Shown: positions 1-6,986 of the stretch, piece after piece
Layout: each line of letters opens with the position of its first letter
Numbering within the stretch: the stretch's first letter is position 1
From: Penaeus vannamei
Lineage: Eukaryota; Arthropoda; Malacostraca; Decapoda; Penaeidae
Direction of reading: 5' to 3'
NCBI RefSeq assembly: GCF_042767895.1
Contig: NC_091558.1
Span: forward strand, 19,226,132-19,236,131
Length of the DNA stretch: 10,000 bases
Program-made: the position numbers and the translations under genes
Notes under the pieces: generated by a model
Database searches by the model: none
Told to the model about the DNA's origin: nothing
What the model saw: the letters and a program-made list of their open reading frames with translations, nothing else

Positions 1-215
1 GATTGAAAAACAAACCGAAACTTTTGCATGGAATCATAAGAGTCTTGAGGAACATAACAGCAAATCAGGAGAGAAAATAAGTTTAATATCGACAGTCCAG
101 AAGCAGGACTCTTGACCCAAAACACATTACCCTCGACAATTCTTTTTTTTCCCTTTGCGATGTATTTTCCTGTTTTGCTTTCTCTGAAGGTCGGTTATGA
201 TTGAAATGGGCTTCT
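1..215. other. Unique sequence, no gene seen
   Basis: This AT-rich single-copy-looking stretch precedes the first pyrimidine tract. I see no convincing coding frame, RNA gene or transposon signature. The only structure noted is a weak inverted pair, AAGAGTC near 39 and GACTCTT near 107, which is short enough to be chance. Confidence 0.5.
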
Positions 216-216
216 G

Positions 217-540
217 TTGCTTGAATGCATTCTCTCTTTCTTTCATTTTCTTATTTTTCTCTTTCTCTCTCCTGTCTTTCTTTTTTTTTTTTTTGATTCT
301 CCACTTCATCCTCCTACTCCAGTCTCTCTCTCCTTTCCTTCTCCGTCTCTTCCTTTCTCTCCCTCCCTCCCTCCTTTTTCCTATCCACTCTCTCCCCCTA
401 CCTTCTTTTTCTCCCTCCCTCTCCCTTTCCCTCTCTCTCTCTCTCTCATACACACAGTCTCCCCCCCCTCTCTCTCCCTCCCTCCATTCCCCTCACCTTC
501 TCCCACCTTCCCTCTCTTTCTCTCTCTTTCCCTTTTATCA
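217..540. repeat. Degenerate CT-rich (polypyrimidine) tract
   Basis: Almost pure pyrimidine on the plus strand. It holds a T run near 279-294, a clean (CT)n run at 431-448, a short CACACA island and several CCCT-type variants. Open frames on both strands here translate only to Ser/Leu/Pro/Phe or Arg/Glu/Gly/Lys runs, the signature of translated microsatellite, so no gene is called. Long homopurine-homopyrimidine DNA like this can form triplex (H-DNA) in principle; that is family knowledge, not something shown here. Confidence 0.9.
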
Positions 541-631
541 GCTACCTCTCCTCGACGCACAAGAGACGTGATACCCGGCAAGTCTCAAAGAATATACCAA
601 GAACACGATCGAGTGAATGGACCAACGAGAA

Positions 632-641
632 CTATTTATAG
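632..641 (-). promoter_or_regulatory. TATA-box-like CTATAAATAG on the minus strand
   Basis: The minus strand reads CTATAAATAG, a good match to a metazoan TATA box. A palindromic CRE (684-691) lies 43 bp upstream on that strand, and TTCACT, a weak initiator-like match, sits about 25 bp downstream (612-617). No coding region follows on the minus strand, only the purine form of the 217-540 tract. It may be a lone promoter, a relic or chance. Confidence 0.2.
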
Positions 642-683
642 AAAGAGTGTATCAAGTTGGGAGGCATTTCGGCGGCTCTCTCG

Positions 684-691
684 TGACGTCA
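684..691. promoter_or_regulatory. Palindromic CRE octamer TGACGTCA
   Basis: An exact match to the CREB/ATF consensus octamer, inside the unique 541-725 island between two microsatellites. It is one of six exact copies in the window. Binding is not shown by sequence alone. Confidence 0.35.
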
Positions 692-724
692 ATAGGGCAC
701 TAGACGGGACGGAAAGAGGCAGGG

Positions 725-815
725 AGGGAGAGAAGGATAGAGGGATAGAGAGATAGGTAGGTAGAGGGAGTGAGTGAGTGAGTAAGTAAGTGAGTGAGTG
801 AGTGAGAGAGATAGA
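725..815. repeat. GAGT tetranucleotide and GATA/GGTA-rich microsatellite
   Basis: A purine-rich lead with GATAGAG and GTAG units runs into an array of GAGT/GAGTAAGT units at about 768-806, then GAGAGAGATAG. It is a simple tandem repeat with a few GAAT/GTAA-type substitutions. No gene is supported. Confidence 0.9.
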
Positions 816-905
816 GACTTTTTGACTTTGACTTTAACACATTTATTGAAACAAAAGAAAAATTACATCTCATAAGGATGAGGTAACAGGTTATCCTCAC
901 CCTTA
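816..905 (-). other. 3'-end-like island: AATAAA followed by AAAGTC repeats
   Basis: Read on the minus strand, this 90-bp unique island contains the polyadenylation hexamer AATAAA (842-847), then TGTGTTAAAGTCAAAGTC and a further AAAGTC ending at 816. A polyadenylation signal 20-30 bases ahead of a short tandem tail is what the 3' end of a retroposon, or of a processed transcript, looks like. It lies downstream, on the same strand, of the coding-like segment ending near 1017, separated only by (CT)n. So it could be that gene's 3' UTR or an independent retroposon tail. An imperfect hairpin (GGTAAC with GTTATCC) is also present near 881-896. Confidence 0.35.
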
Positions 906-906
906 C

Positions 907-942
907 AGAGAGAGAGAGAGAGAGGTAGAGAGAGAAAGAGAA

Positions 943-1005
<63 letters not shown>

Positions 1006-1016
1006 TAGAGAGAGTG
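907..1016. repeat. (GA)n microsatellite with GATA interruptions
   Basis: An almost pure GA dinucleotide array on the plus strand, broken by GGTAGA, AAAGA and GATAGA variants. On the minus strand it reads as Ser-Leu codons in frame with the upstream protein-like segment, ending in TAA at 903-905. The Ser-Leu run is repeat translation and should not be counted as a protein domain. Confidence 0.92.
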
Positions 1017-1515
1017 AGATTGCATGTACGTGAGTTCGAAGTCGCCTTCCTCCTGGAACACGATCCCCGCCCCGCGAAGGAACACCTTTCCGATCAAAGA
1101 CGTCTTAGTTTCATGTTCAAAGGTTTCTCCTTGCACCGACTTTCCGAAGCCGACCGTTTCGCTGCCGGTCTGCGAGCCGAACGTAATGGGGTTTTCCAGC
1201 TTCTGCGGCTACAGCTTGAGCTCCTCCGCCGTCTGTTCGGAAATGGCCAGGAAGTCGCCATGGCCAGCGTCGAGTCCTGCTGTGAACTCGACACCAATGA
1301 CGGATAGGTCCATGGACTGAAACTCCCTGTTTGTGTCCATACAAACTGGCCTCTCTGGGTCGAGGTCGAGGACGCTGCGAGCGCTCGTCAGGGAGTCCAA
1401 GCCGATCTGGTTTCCGACGCCGCGCGCCATGACGTGGAAGCAGAAGTTCCTGGCGATGACATAGGTCCTCATGCTTTCGTCGAAGGGCGTTTTAGGCAGG
1501 GATATTTCTTGCCTA
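1017..1515 (-). pseudogene. Exon-like coding segment with an internal TAG; unknown protein
   Basis: I do not recognise this protein. One minus-strand frame reads through about 165 codons, from an EISLPKTPFDES stretch (near 1510), through MRTYVIARNF (Met at 1470-1472) and VIGVEFTAGLDAGHGDF, to GKVFLRGAGIVFQEEGDF and ELTYMQ (near 1020). A single stop, TAG at 1209-1211, interrupts it. Codon third positions are strongly G/C on both sides of that stop, unlike the AT-rich surroundings, so the part after it still looks like protein rather than 3' UTR. The TAG is one C-to-T change from CAG (Gln). The second half alternates hydrophobic and Ser/Thr/Gly residues, as beta strands do, but no family motif is evident. 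The 1470 Met has A at -3, yet coding-like residues precede it, so the true start or splice acceptor is unknown. Downstream it runs into (CT)n. A pseudogene, a sequencing error at 1209, or the final exon of a real gene are all possible. Confidence 0.5.
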
Positions 1516-1528
1516 GAATCTCAAAACT

Positions 1529-1565
1529 TTTTTTTCTCTCTCTCTTTTTTTTTTTTTTTTTTTTT
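1529..1565. repeat. T-run / CT / T-run low-complexity tract
   Basis: T8, then CTCTCTCTC, then about 21 T residues. On the minus strand this lies directly upstream of the coding-like segment as a purine tract, so it is not the polypyrimidine tract expected before a splice acceptor in that direction. Confidence 0.9.
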
Positions 1566-1613
1566 GCTTTCTCAAGCGACCCCCGTAGATGGCTAGACGT
1601 GCGCTTGTGTACC

Positions 1614-1627
1614 GTCACCATGGCAAC
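1614..1627. promoter_or_regulatory. X-box (RFX-type) motif GTCACCATGGCAAC
   Basis: The 14-mer fits the RFX consensus GTNRCC, a 0-3 nt spacer, then RGYAAC, with a 2-nt spacer and no mismatch. RFX factors bind such imperfect palindromes upstream of ciliary and other genes in animals. It lies roughly 100-140 bp upstream of the minus-strand coding-like segment, a usual X-box distance. The flanks add three ACCGT copies (1611, 1626 and 1641 region) and an ATGGCA/TGCCAT inverted pair. Function is inferred from the motif only. Confidence 0.35.
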
Positions 1628-1769
1628 CGTATGCCATACCGTACTGGTTACAAGCCTTAGAATGCGGGCGCTGGCCAAGATCTCCGCTTACTATTTTATC
1701 GGAGAAATTATTTTTTTTACGTTGTCTGTTTCTGTAATTTCCATTAAATTATTTTTAAGCAATAATAAT

Positions 1770-2405
1770 TAATTGAGAACGAACGAAGGTTATTGGGATT
1801 ATGGGAATGAAAAAGTTTTTTTTCTTGTAAATCATAAATCACTATAAGACGAACAATTTATCTCTAACTTTTAAACTCCTCGTCTCTCTTAATCGAGAAT
1901 ATATCTAATATTCAATGAAAAAAAAACATTTTAAGTGAAAAAGCCTGAAAAATGCTAATAACAATCTTTTGTTGATATTGTATTCAATGACTATTATTTT
2001 CGCTTCATAAAATGTAAATGAGGAAATGGATAGGTCTATATTTTAATTCAGTGACGTTCATTTGTTTTGATAGCGCGTCAGAGTGCAAGCGTTGCCCATC
2101 GGAAGTGTGTGTCACTGTTTTAGAGGCACTGAATATGCATATAGGAAAAAAATATAATGCTCTGTAAAGATGTTAGAGTAGATATACTTATTCAAACACT
2201 GTGTTTAAAAATACTCGAATTTAAGTGTAGAATTTTTCGGATTTGACATTCAATGTAGTCCTTGGTGCGGGCTAGTAGCGCTGCTCAGGCTCTAGCAATC
2301 GTTTTCAGGAGCGCAAGATACAGTTCTTGGCCTCGGAGCAAGAATTCTTAATCAAGCGCTTCCCGGCTTAAAACGCCTATAGTCTTCTCGGGGATGAAGA
2401 AGGTC
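1770..2405. other. AT-rich intergenic stretch, no gene seen
   Basis: About 630 bp of mostly AT-rich unique DNA with many stops in all frames. The more GC-balanced part at about 2260-2390 contains a small TTCTTG/CAAGAA inverted pair around 2322-2346 and the palindrome AAGAATTCTT. I find no RNA gene, transposon signature or coding frame. Confidence 0.5.
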
Positions 2406-2409
2406 TGCA

Positions 2410-2640
2410 TCTGTATATATGCGTCTATGTGTGTGCAAGAGTGTATGTGTGTGTGCTTATGATGATGTGTCTCTGTATCTGTATGTATGTGTGTATCTGT
2501 GTCTGTGCGTATGTGTGTTTTTGTGGGTACGGGTATCTATATATATTTATGTGTGTGTACCTATGTATATGTTTACGGATATGTATATATACATGTGTAT
2601 GTGTGTGTGTTTATGTGGGTGTGTGTGAGTGGGTGTGAGT
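2410..2640. repeat. Imperfect TG/TATG-rich microsatellite
   Basis: A degenerate (TG)n array with TATG, TCTG and ATATAT interruptions, ending in GTGTGAGTGGGTGTGAGTG. All overlapping frames translate to Cys/Val/Tyr/Met runs typical of TG repeats. Its decay suggests an old array compared with the clean TG run at 4162-4202. Confidence 0.88.
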
Positions 2641-2659
2641 GCTGTTTTAAGGTATATCT

Positions 2660-2747
2660 ATCTCCCTCCCCCCTCTCTTTCTGTCTCTTTCGCTCTCTCC
2701 TTCCCGCTCCCTCCTCCTTCTCGCTTTCCTACTGTCTCTCTCTCCTT
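2660..2747. repeat. CT-rich tract facing the following GA array
   Basis: A pyrimidine-rich stretch of CTCCC, CTTT and CTCT units that ends at CTCTCTCTCC and passes through TTCGAGAGCGAGAG into a purine array. The abrupt change of strand polarity makes the junction an inverted repeat. Confidence 0.88.
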
Positions 2748-2878
2748 CGAGAGCGAGAGAGAGAGAGAGAGAGAAGAAAAGAATGAAGATGAAGGGAAAA
2801 AATAAGTAAATCGAATAAGAGTGAAAGAGATTAGAAAGAGAGAGAATGTCAGAGAAAAGGGAGACAGACAAAGAGAGT

Positions 2879-2909
<31 letters not shown>

Positions 2910-2930
2910 GGAGAGAGGGAGAGAAGGAGA

Positions 2931-3017
<87 letters not shown>

Positions 3018-3120
3018 CAAGAGAGAGAGAGAAAGAGAGAGAGAGAGAGCGAGAGAGAGAGAGAGAGGGACAGAGAGAGAGAGAGAGAGAAAAAAAGAAA
3101 GAGAGAAAAACGGAAACAAA
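2748..3120. repeat. Long (GA)n microsatellite
   Basis: A purine array about 370 bp long. A GAAAAG/AATGAAG-rich lead (2773-2835) is followed by GA repeats with GGGAGA variants (2860-2934), a clean (GA)n run of about 76 bp (2935-3010), and variants with AAAGAG, CAAGAG, GCGAG and GGACAG to about 3090. Open frames of 90 to 300 residues on both strands are Arg-Glu or Ser-Leu translations of the repeat. One long minus-strand frame merely chains it to neighbouring repeats. Confidence 0.95.
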
Positions 3121-3127
3121 AAAGAAA

Positions 3128-3193
3128 CCCCATAACCCCACCCCCTCCCCCCCCCTAACCCCCCCCCCCTCCCCTCCCAAAAAAAAGTCTCCC
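3128..3193 (-). repeat. C-rich tract; G-quadruplex/i-motif candidate (G-strand is minus)
   Basis: Runs of 4 to 10 C residues separated by 1-4 bases (AACCCC, ACCCCCTCC, CCTAACC, CTCCCC), then A8 and GTCTCCCCC. The minus strand therefore has at least four G-runs of four or more with short loops, satisfying the usual intramolecular quadruplex pattern; the plus strand fits an i-motif. It sits directly after the (GA)n array. Confidence 0.75.
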
Positions 3194-3355
3194 CCAACCC
3201 AATTCACATAAAAACCCTTCATAATCCGAATCATCTCCCAGGGACGTGATGAAAAGTGTGACAAATTGCTCCTACAGGAAAGTGTGAAATATGAAACGGG
3301 CCTAAAGGGTGACTCGAGGGCGACCGGGATGGGAGGAAGGGCCGTCGACTCTATT
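3194..3355. other. Unique island between microsatellites, no gene seen
   Basis: About 160 bp of ordinary-complexity DNA isolated between the C-rich tract and the ATT/ATC array. I find no motif or coding frame that stands alone. Frames passing through it are extensions of repeat translations. Confidence 0.45.
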
Positions 3356-3357
3356 TT

Positions 3358-4062
3358 CCTTCTTCTTTTGTTTGTTTCTTTATCTATTCTTGTTCGTGTT
3401 GTTACTGTTGTTGTTGTTGCTGTTATTAATATTGGTATTGTTGGTATTGTTATTAGTGTTGTTGCTATTATCATCATTGTCGTTATCTTTATCATTATCA
3501 TAATTATTGTTATCATTATTGCTATCATTATTGTCATCCTCATTATCATTATCATTTTTTATCATTATCATTATTACATTATTACTATCATCACTATTAT
3601 TATCACTATCATCATCCTCATCATTATAATTGTTATTATTGTTATTACTATTGATATTGTTATTATCATTATCATTAATATTGTTATTGTTATGGTAATC
3701 ATCATCACCATTATTATTGTGATTATCATTATCATTGATATAATTTTTAATTTCCATTATCAACATCCTCATCATTGCCATTTTTGTTGTTGATATCGAT
3801 ATTATTACTATCATTATCAGTATTTTTATTAATATTATCATTATTATCATTGTTATTATCATTATTTTTGTCGTAAGCGTTATTATTATTATCATTATTA
3901 TCATAAGCATGATTATTACTAATATTTTTATTGTCATCATTATTATGGTTACTATTATCATTATCATTATTATCATTATCATTATTACCATTATCATTAT
4001 CATCAGTATTATTATTATTATTATTATCATCATTATCATCACTATCAGTATTATTATCATTA
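3358..4062. repeat. ATT/ATC (with GTT) trinucleotide array
   Basis: About 700 bp of interspersed ATT, ATC, GTT and ACT units, starting TTG/TTA-rich and becoming cleaner ATTATC alternation after about 3900. Translations on the plus strand are Ile/Val-rich and on the minus strand Asn/Asp/Ile/Met-rich. These are artefacts, not membrane proteins. Such interspersed ATT/ATC arrays recur at 5276 and 7330. Confidence 0.93.
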
Positions 4063-4125
4063 TCTCTGTCTTGTCTGTCAGTCTATCTATCAATCTGCCT
4101 ATCTGTCTATCTGTGTATCTGTATT
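4063..4125. repeat. TCTG/TCTA tetranucleotide array
   Basis: Mixed TCTG and TCTA units (TCTGTCAGTCTATCTATC, then CTATCTGTCTATCTGTG), directly continuing from the ATT/ATC array and followed by a T run. A simple tandem repeat. Confidence 0.9.
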
Positions 4126-4146
4126 TTTTCTTCTTGACAGGGGACT

Positions 4147-4159
4147 TGTGTGTATATGC

Positions 4160-4202
<43 letters not shown>
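4147..4202. repeat. (TG)n microsatellite
   Basis: A short degenerate lead (TGTGTGTATATGCGC) is followed by an uninterrupted GT run of about 20 units at 4162-4202, then GGCGG. A clean alternating purine-pyrimidine run of this length is a classical Z-DNA candidate and is likely length-polymorphic. Confidence 0.95.
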
Positions 4203-4203
<1 letters not shown>

Positions 4204-4575
4204 CGGTCTCTCTCCCTCTCTCTTCTTTTTTATTCTCTTTCTCCCTCCTCTCTTCTCTTTTCTTCCTCTCCCTCTCTCTTCTCCTATATCCCCTCACCCC
4301 TTCTCTCTCTCTCTCCCTACGCCCTTTCCTCTCCCCCTCTCTCTTCTCCCTCTCCTTCCTTCTCCCTTTTTTTATTATCTCTCTCTCTACGTCCCTTCTT
4401 CTCTCTTCTCTCTTTTTACTTCTCCCTCTCTCTTCTCTCTTCTTTCCCTCTCCCTCTCTCTTCTCTTTTTTCAATTTTCTCTCTCCCTCTCTCTCTTCTC
4501 AATTCTCCCTCTCTCTCTCCCTCTTCTTTCCCTCTCCCTCTCTCTTCTCTCTTCTTTCCCTCTCTCTTTTTTTAT
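4203..4575. repeat. CT-rich tract with longer-period duplication
   Basis: Pyrimidine-only DNA made from CTCTCTC, TTCTCT and CCCTCTCC blocks. A segment of about 29 bp with TTTCCCTCTCCC as its core recurs at about 4438-4466 and 4522-4550, so the tract is part minisatellite rather than plain dinucleotide. Open frames are Ser/Leu/Phe/Pro repeats with no protein support. Confidence 0.9.
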
Positions 4576-4852
4576 CATTTATGAATAGGAGACGGGGGAG
4601 GGGAGGGGAGTGCTTAGGACCCCGTGTGAAGACATTAACTTAACAGCTTTAACACGGTTCTGGCGATTCACACGGCGATCCAACTTACAGAAGCAGACAT
4701 TGCCTATTTAGAATTTATGGCTCGCCGTGAATCCTTCTCAACGAGCGTTCTAAGTCAGGCGTTATTTGCAACAGTCAAGCACAGGGTGACTTATGGTGAT
4801 TTGCAAGGTACTTAAGAAGGAGTTCCCTGTGATTTATGGACTGCTGTTTACG
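4576..4852. other. Unique stretch with an inverted repeat; no gene seen
   Basis: GC-balanced unique DNA after a GGGGAGG-rich lead. GATTCAC..GGCGA (4665-4678) faces TCGCCGTGAATC (4722-4733): a 12-bp inverted pair with a 2-nt bulge around a 43-nt loop. No frame on either strand looks coding for more than a few dozen codons. Confidence 0.5.
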
Positions 4853-4859
4853 TTTTTTT

Positions 4860-4887
<28 letters not shown>
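4853..4887. repeat. T25 followed directly by G10
   Basis: Twenty-five T residues (4853-4877) pass without a break into ten G residues (4878-4887). Homopolymer lengths are error-prone in most sequencing, so the exact counts should be treated cautiously. Confidence 0.9.
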
Positions 4888-4890
<3 letters not shown>

Positions 4891-5275
4891 AGTGTGACTT
4901 GATCGGTACTAAAATTAGGTTGGGATTTTATGTTATGTTTTATGGTGGTAGGGGTGAGGTTTAGGGATTGGGGAGGGGGGGGGTGAAAGAATGATATCGT
5001 ATCTTTCAATTTCTATTTTTCTTTTTTATATAAAATTTTCAGCTTTAACCAGATGTGAGCAATATTTTCTTAGATTAAAGATCATTATGGGACACAATGA
5101 GAGAGAAAAAACAAATACATAAATAAATCAATGAATAGAGAGTATTATCAACTTCAAAAATATTATCAACTCACTTTCCACTTTTATCTTTCCCAAGAAA
5201 AAAAAAGAAAATATAAAGAGGAAAAACCAAAGCATTCTATTGAGTTGAATTATAATCAAGTCAAAATCGCAAATC
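4888..5275. other. AT-rich stretch with a plus-strand G-quadruplex candidate at 4951-4983
   Basis: The first part is G-rich: GGGG (4951), GGG (4964), GGGG (4970) and a run of nine G (4975-4983), with loops of 9, 3 and 1 bases. It fits a quadruplex if a 9-nt loop is allowed. The rest (4990-5275) is AT-rich unique DNA with A-runs and no coding signal. Confidence 0.5.
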
Positions 5276-5450
5276 ATCATCATTAGTATTATTAATGTTA
5301 CTATTATTGTTGTTATCATTATCATTATTGTAATTATTATCATTATCATCATCATTATCCTTATTATTATCATGATTATTCTTATCACTTGTTATCAGCA
5401 TCATTATTTTCATTATCATTATTGTCACTATCATTATCAGTATCAATGAT
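5276..5450. repeat. ATT/ATC trinucleotide array
   Basis: Interspersed ATC, ATT, GTT and ACT units of the same kind as 3358-4062, about 175 bp long. Frames give Ile/Met or Asp/Asn runs only. Confidence 0.9.
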
Positions 5451-5703
5451 AATGGATTTGTTCATTTCAGAATCATTACTCTATTATCATCACCATAACA
5501 CGCACAAACACACACAATCACAAGTTTATAGAATTATAAATGTACAGGATATTACATTCGTTTAATCTCATAGAATTCTATAAAATCCTTTAGCCTTTTA
5601 AAAGATAATAGCAATTGTGTTGACTGATAGATGCCACTATATCTGATTAAAAAAAAACGAATGTTTTTGCTTTAGGTGCAATGATATCCACAATCCATTT
5701 CTA
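5451..5703. other. AT-rich unique stretch, no gene seen
   Basis: Short unique DNA between the trinucleotide array and the AC array. It has a small (CACA)n patch at 5501-5515 and an A8 run near 5650. No coding or RNA gene signal. Confidence 0.45.
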
Positions 5704-5940
<237 letters not shown>

Positions 5941-6003
5941 ACATTGACCAGTGGACCAATTAATACGCTAAAACAACATAATATTCGTGGTTGTGCCAAG
6001 ATC

Positions 6004-6012
6004 TAAATAAGG
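6004..6012 (+). repeat. Left copy of flanking direct repeat TAAATAA(GG)
   Basis: TAAATAA (6004-6010; TAAATAAGG to 6012) abuts the outer edge of the left inverted-repeat arm and recurs in direct orientation at 7100-7108, outside the right arm. This is the arrangement of a target-site duplication of 7-9 bp. Because the element ends differ by about 3 bases, the exact TSD length is uncertain. Confidence 0.45.
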
Positions 6013-6122
6013 GAAAGGCTAGATCAGTAGCAACTCGAGGAGGTGCCATGGCGTCTCATATTGATGACGTCACAAAAGTTGCAATACTGATTTTGGAAAA
6101 AGCACAAAGGGTTTGTTATTCA
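6011..6122 (+). repeat. Left terminal inverted repeat arm
   Basis: It begins GGGAAAGGCTAGATCAGTAG and runs through a TGACGTCA octamer (6065-6072) and TTTTGGAAAAAGCACA (6091-6106). Similarity to the right arm fades after about 6122. A 2-nt length difference and several substitutions lie at 6043-6060, where the right arm has an extra CRE. Confidence 0.75.
6065..6072. promoter_or_regulatory. Palindromic CRE octamer TGACGTCA (left arm)
   Basis: An exact octamer inside the longest perfectly conserved block of the inverted repeat. Its counterpart in the right arm is 7037-7044, so the two are copies rather than independent sites. Confidence 0.4.
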
Positions 6123-6373
6123 TTTCGGTCTTTCCAATTTTCAAAAAGGATAGAAAATAATTATTTTAATGGTTATATTTTCACTGAACATTCATCAAAA
6201 TAGCCTTGTGGATGAGAAAAGTGGGCGATTATGTTTATGTACGATTCTGAAGAGGAATTGCTCGCAGAGGGAGTCAAGCTATAGGCCTGTATTTTTTACT
6301 CAGCTTGAAGGAATTAAGTATGTCTTTTATCATTACCTCCATCCACTCAATGAATTAATGAAATGTATTCTAT

Positions 6374-6961
6374 TTAATGTGTAGGATACCCAGCCGGGCT
6401 ATCTTTAGCATAGCACATGTTCGTGTTTACATTTTGTGCAATATCCAACAGTGTTAAAGTTTCAATGTTTTTTTCAGGCGTTACTTCACGTCTTGCTTGC
6501 CTGTGACCGTATACTTTAGGGCTAACACTGTCACACGCATTACATAAGGCAGAAAGCTTCCTACCTAGGTTGCTATCTACACCTGCACCTGCAGCGCTGC
6601 AACTGTAAACATGTAGTAAAAGCCTACCTTCAGCAGACTGTGCTGTGCTGGCGCAGCGGTAAGGTGCTGGGCTAGCAATCTTGTGTTCAATCCCCGGCCA
6701 TTCCTTGCACACGGGGAGATTTGGGCAAAATAAAACAGACACTATGTCACAGCAAAGAATATCCATTGTAACAAATGGAATTAAAACTAAATCTGAAATC
6801 TTAATCTTAATCTTAAATCTTCCATATTCACCGCTCGTCCAGCAGTGCACGCATTTCGTGGTGGTAGCGACTGATTCGAGTGAGAAATTATCATCATCAA
6901 TTTCGCAATAGAATTGTCCATTCACTTTTCGGCATAATTCTTGCCAGCAGAGCGGGTTATC
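6374..6961 (-). pseudogene. Degenerate open frame inside the TIR element; unknown protein
   Basis: I do not recognise this protein. A minus-strand frame is open for about 195 codons from 6961 to the TAA at 6374-6376, without an obvious ATG; the first candidate is a GTG (6923-6925). The outer parts look protein-like: an early segment with ELCRKVNGQFYCEIDDDNF and KCVHCW (CxxC), and a late segment with LCNACDSV, KVYGHRQARREV and TLLDIAQNVNTN. The middle third is simply the reverse complement of the SINE at 6645-6821, so an intact gene is unlikely; the SINE happens not to break the frame. Cysteine pairs could hint at a zinc-binding transposon protein, but that is speculation. Confidence 0.3.
6645..6821 (+). 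mobile_element. tRNA-derived SINE
   Basis: An internal Pol III promoter is visible: A box TGGCGCAGCGG (6649-6659) and B box GTTCAATCC (6685-6693), about 26 bp apart as in tRNA-derived SINEs. The head folds partly like a tRNA, with a GCGC/GTGC D-stem and an anticodon-like loop CTAGCAA that would read AGC (Ala). A tRNA-unrelated body follows (CCGGCCATTCCTTGCACACG onward), then a short tandem tail of AATCTT units (6790-6821), typical of SINEs mobilised by a LINE partner. The acceptor stem is not tRNA-like and the sequence continues far beyond tRNA length, so this is not a tRNA gene. I could not identify a clear target-site duplication. It lies within the TIR element and so probably inserted into it. 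Confidence 0.75.
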
Positions 6962-6986
6962 CGGTCAGTTTGTGGGTGCCGCCAGC

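Noticed and set aside
1014..1320. Two plus-strand open frames over the coding-like segment
   Set aside because: They are shadows of the minus-strand frame; codon third-position bias and residue pattern favour the minus strand.
1017..1515. Assignment of the unknown protein to a beta-strand-rich pore-forming (ETX/MTX2 or natterin) family
   Set aside because: The Ser/Thr-alternating second half is only loosely similar in style; no defining motif is present, so no family is claimed.
3150..3170. Telomere-like CCTAACC
   Set aside because: Only a single occurrence inside a poly-C tract, with no tandem TTAGG array as in arthropod telomeres.
2647..3555. Open frame of about 300 codons on the minus strand
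   Set aside because: It is a chain of translated ATC, C-rich and CT/GA repeats (Ile/Met, Gly, Ser-Leu runs) with no ordinary protein sequence.
3380..4474. Open frame of about 364 codons on the minus strand
   Set aside because: It spans CT, TG and ATT/ATC arrays, giving Arg/Glu/Lys, Thr-His, then Ile/Met and Asn/Asp runs; purely a repeat artefact.
6004..6030. TAAATAA plus TCAGT as an inward-facing promoter in each arm
   Set aside because: TATA-to-initiator distance is only about 22-24 bp in both arms, and the TAAATAA is better explained as the flanking duplication.
6647..6720. A true tRNA gene
   Set aside because: A and B boxes are present, but there is no pairing acceptor stem and the sequence continues into a SINE body and tandem tail.
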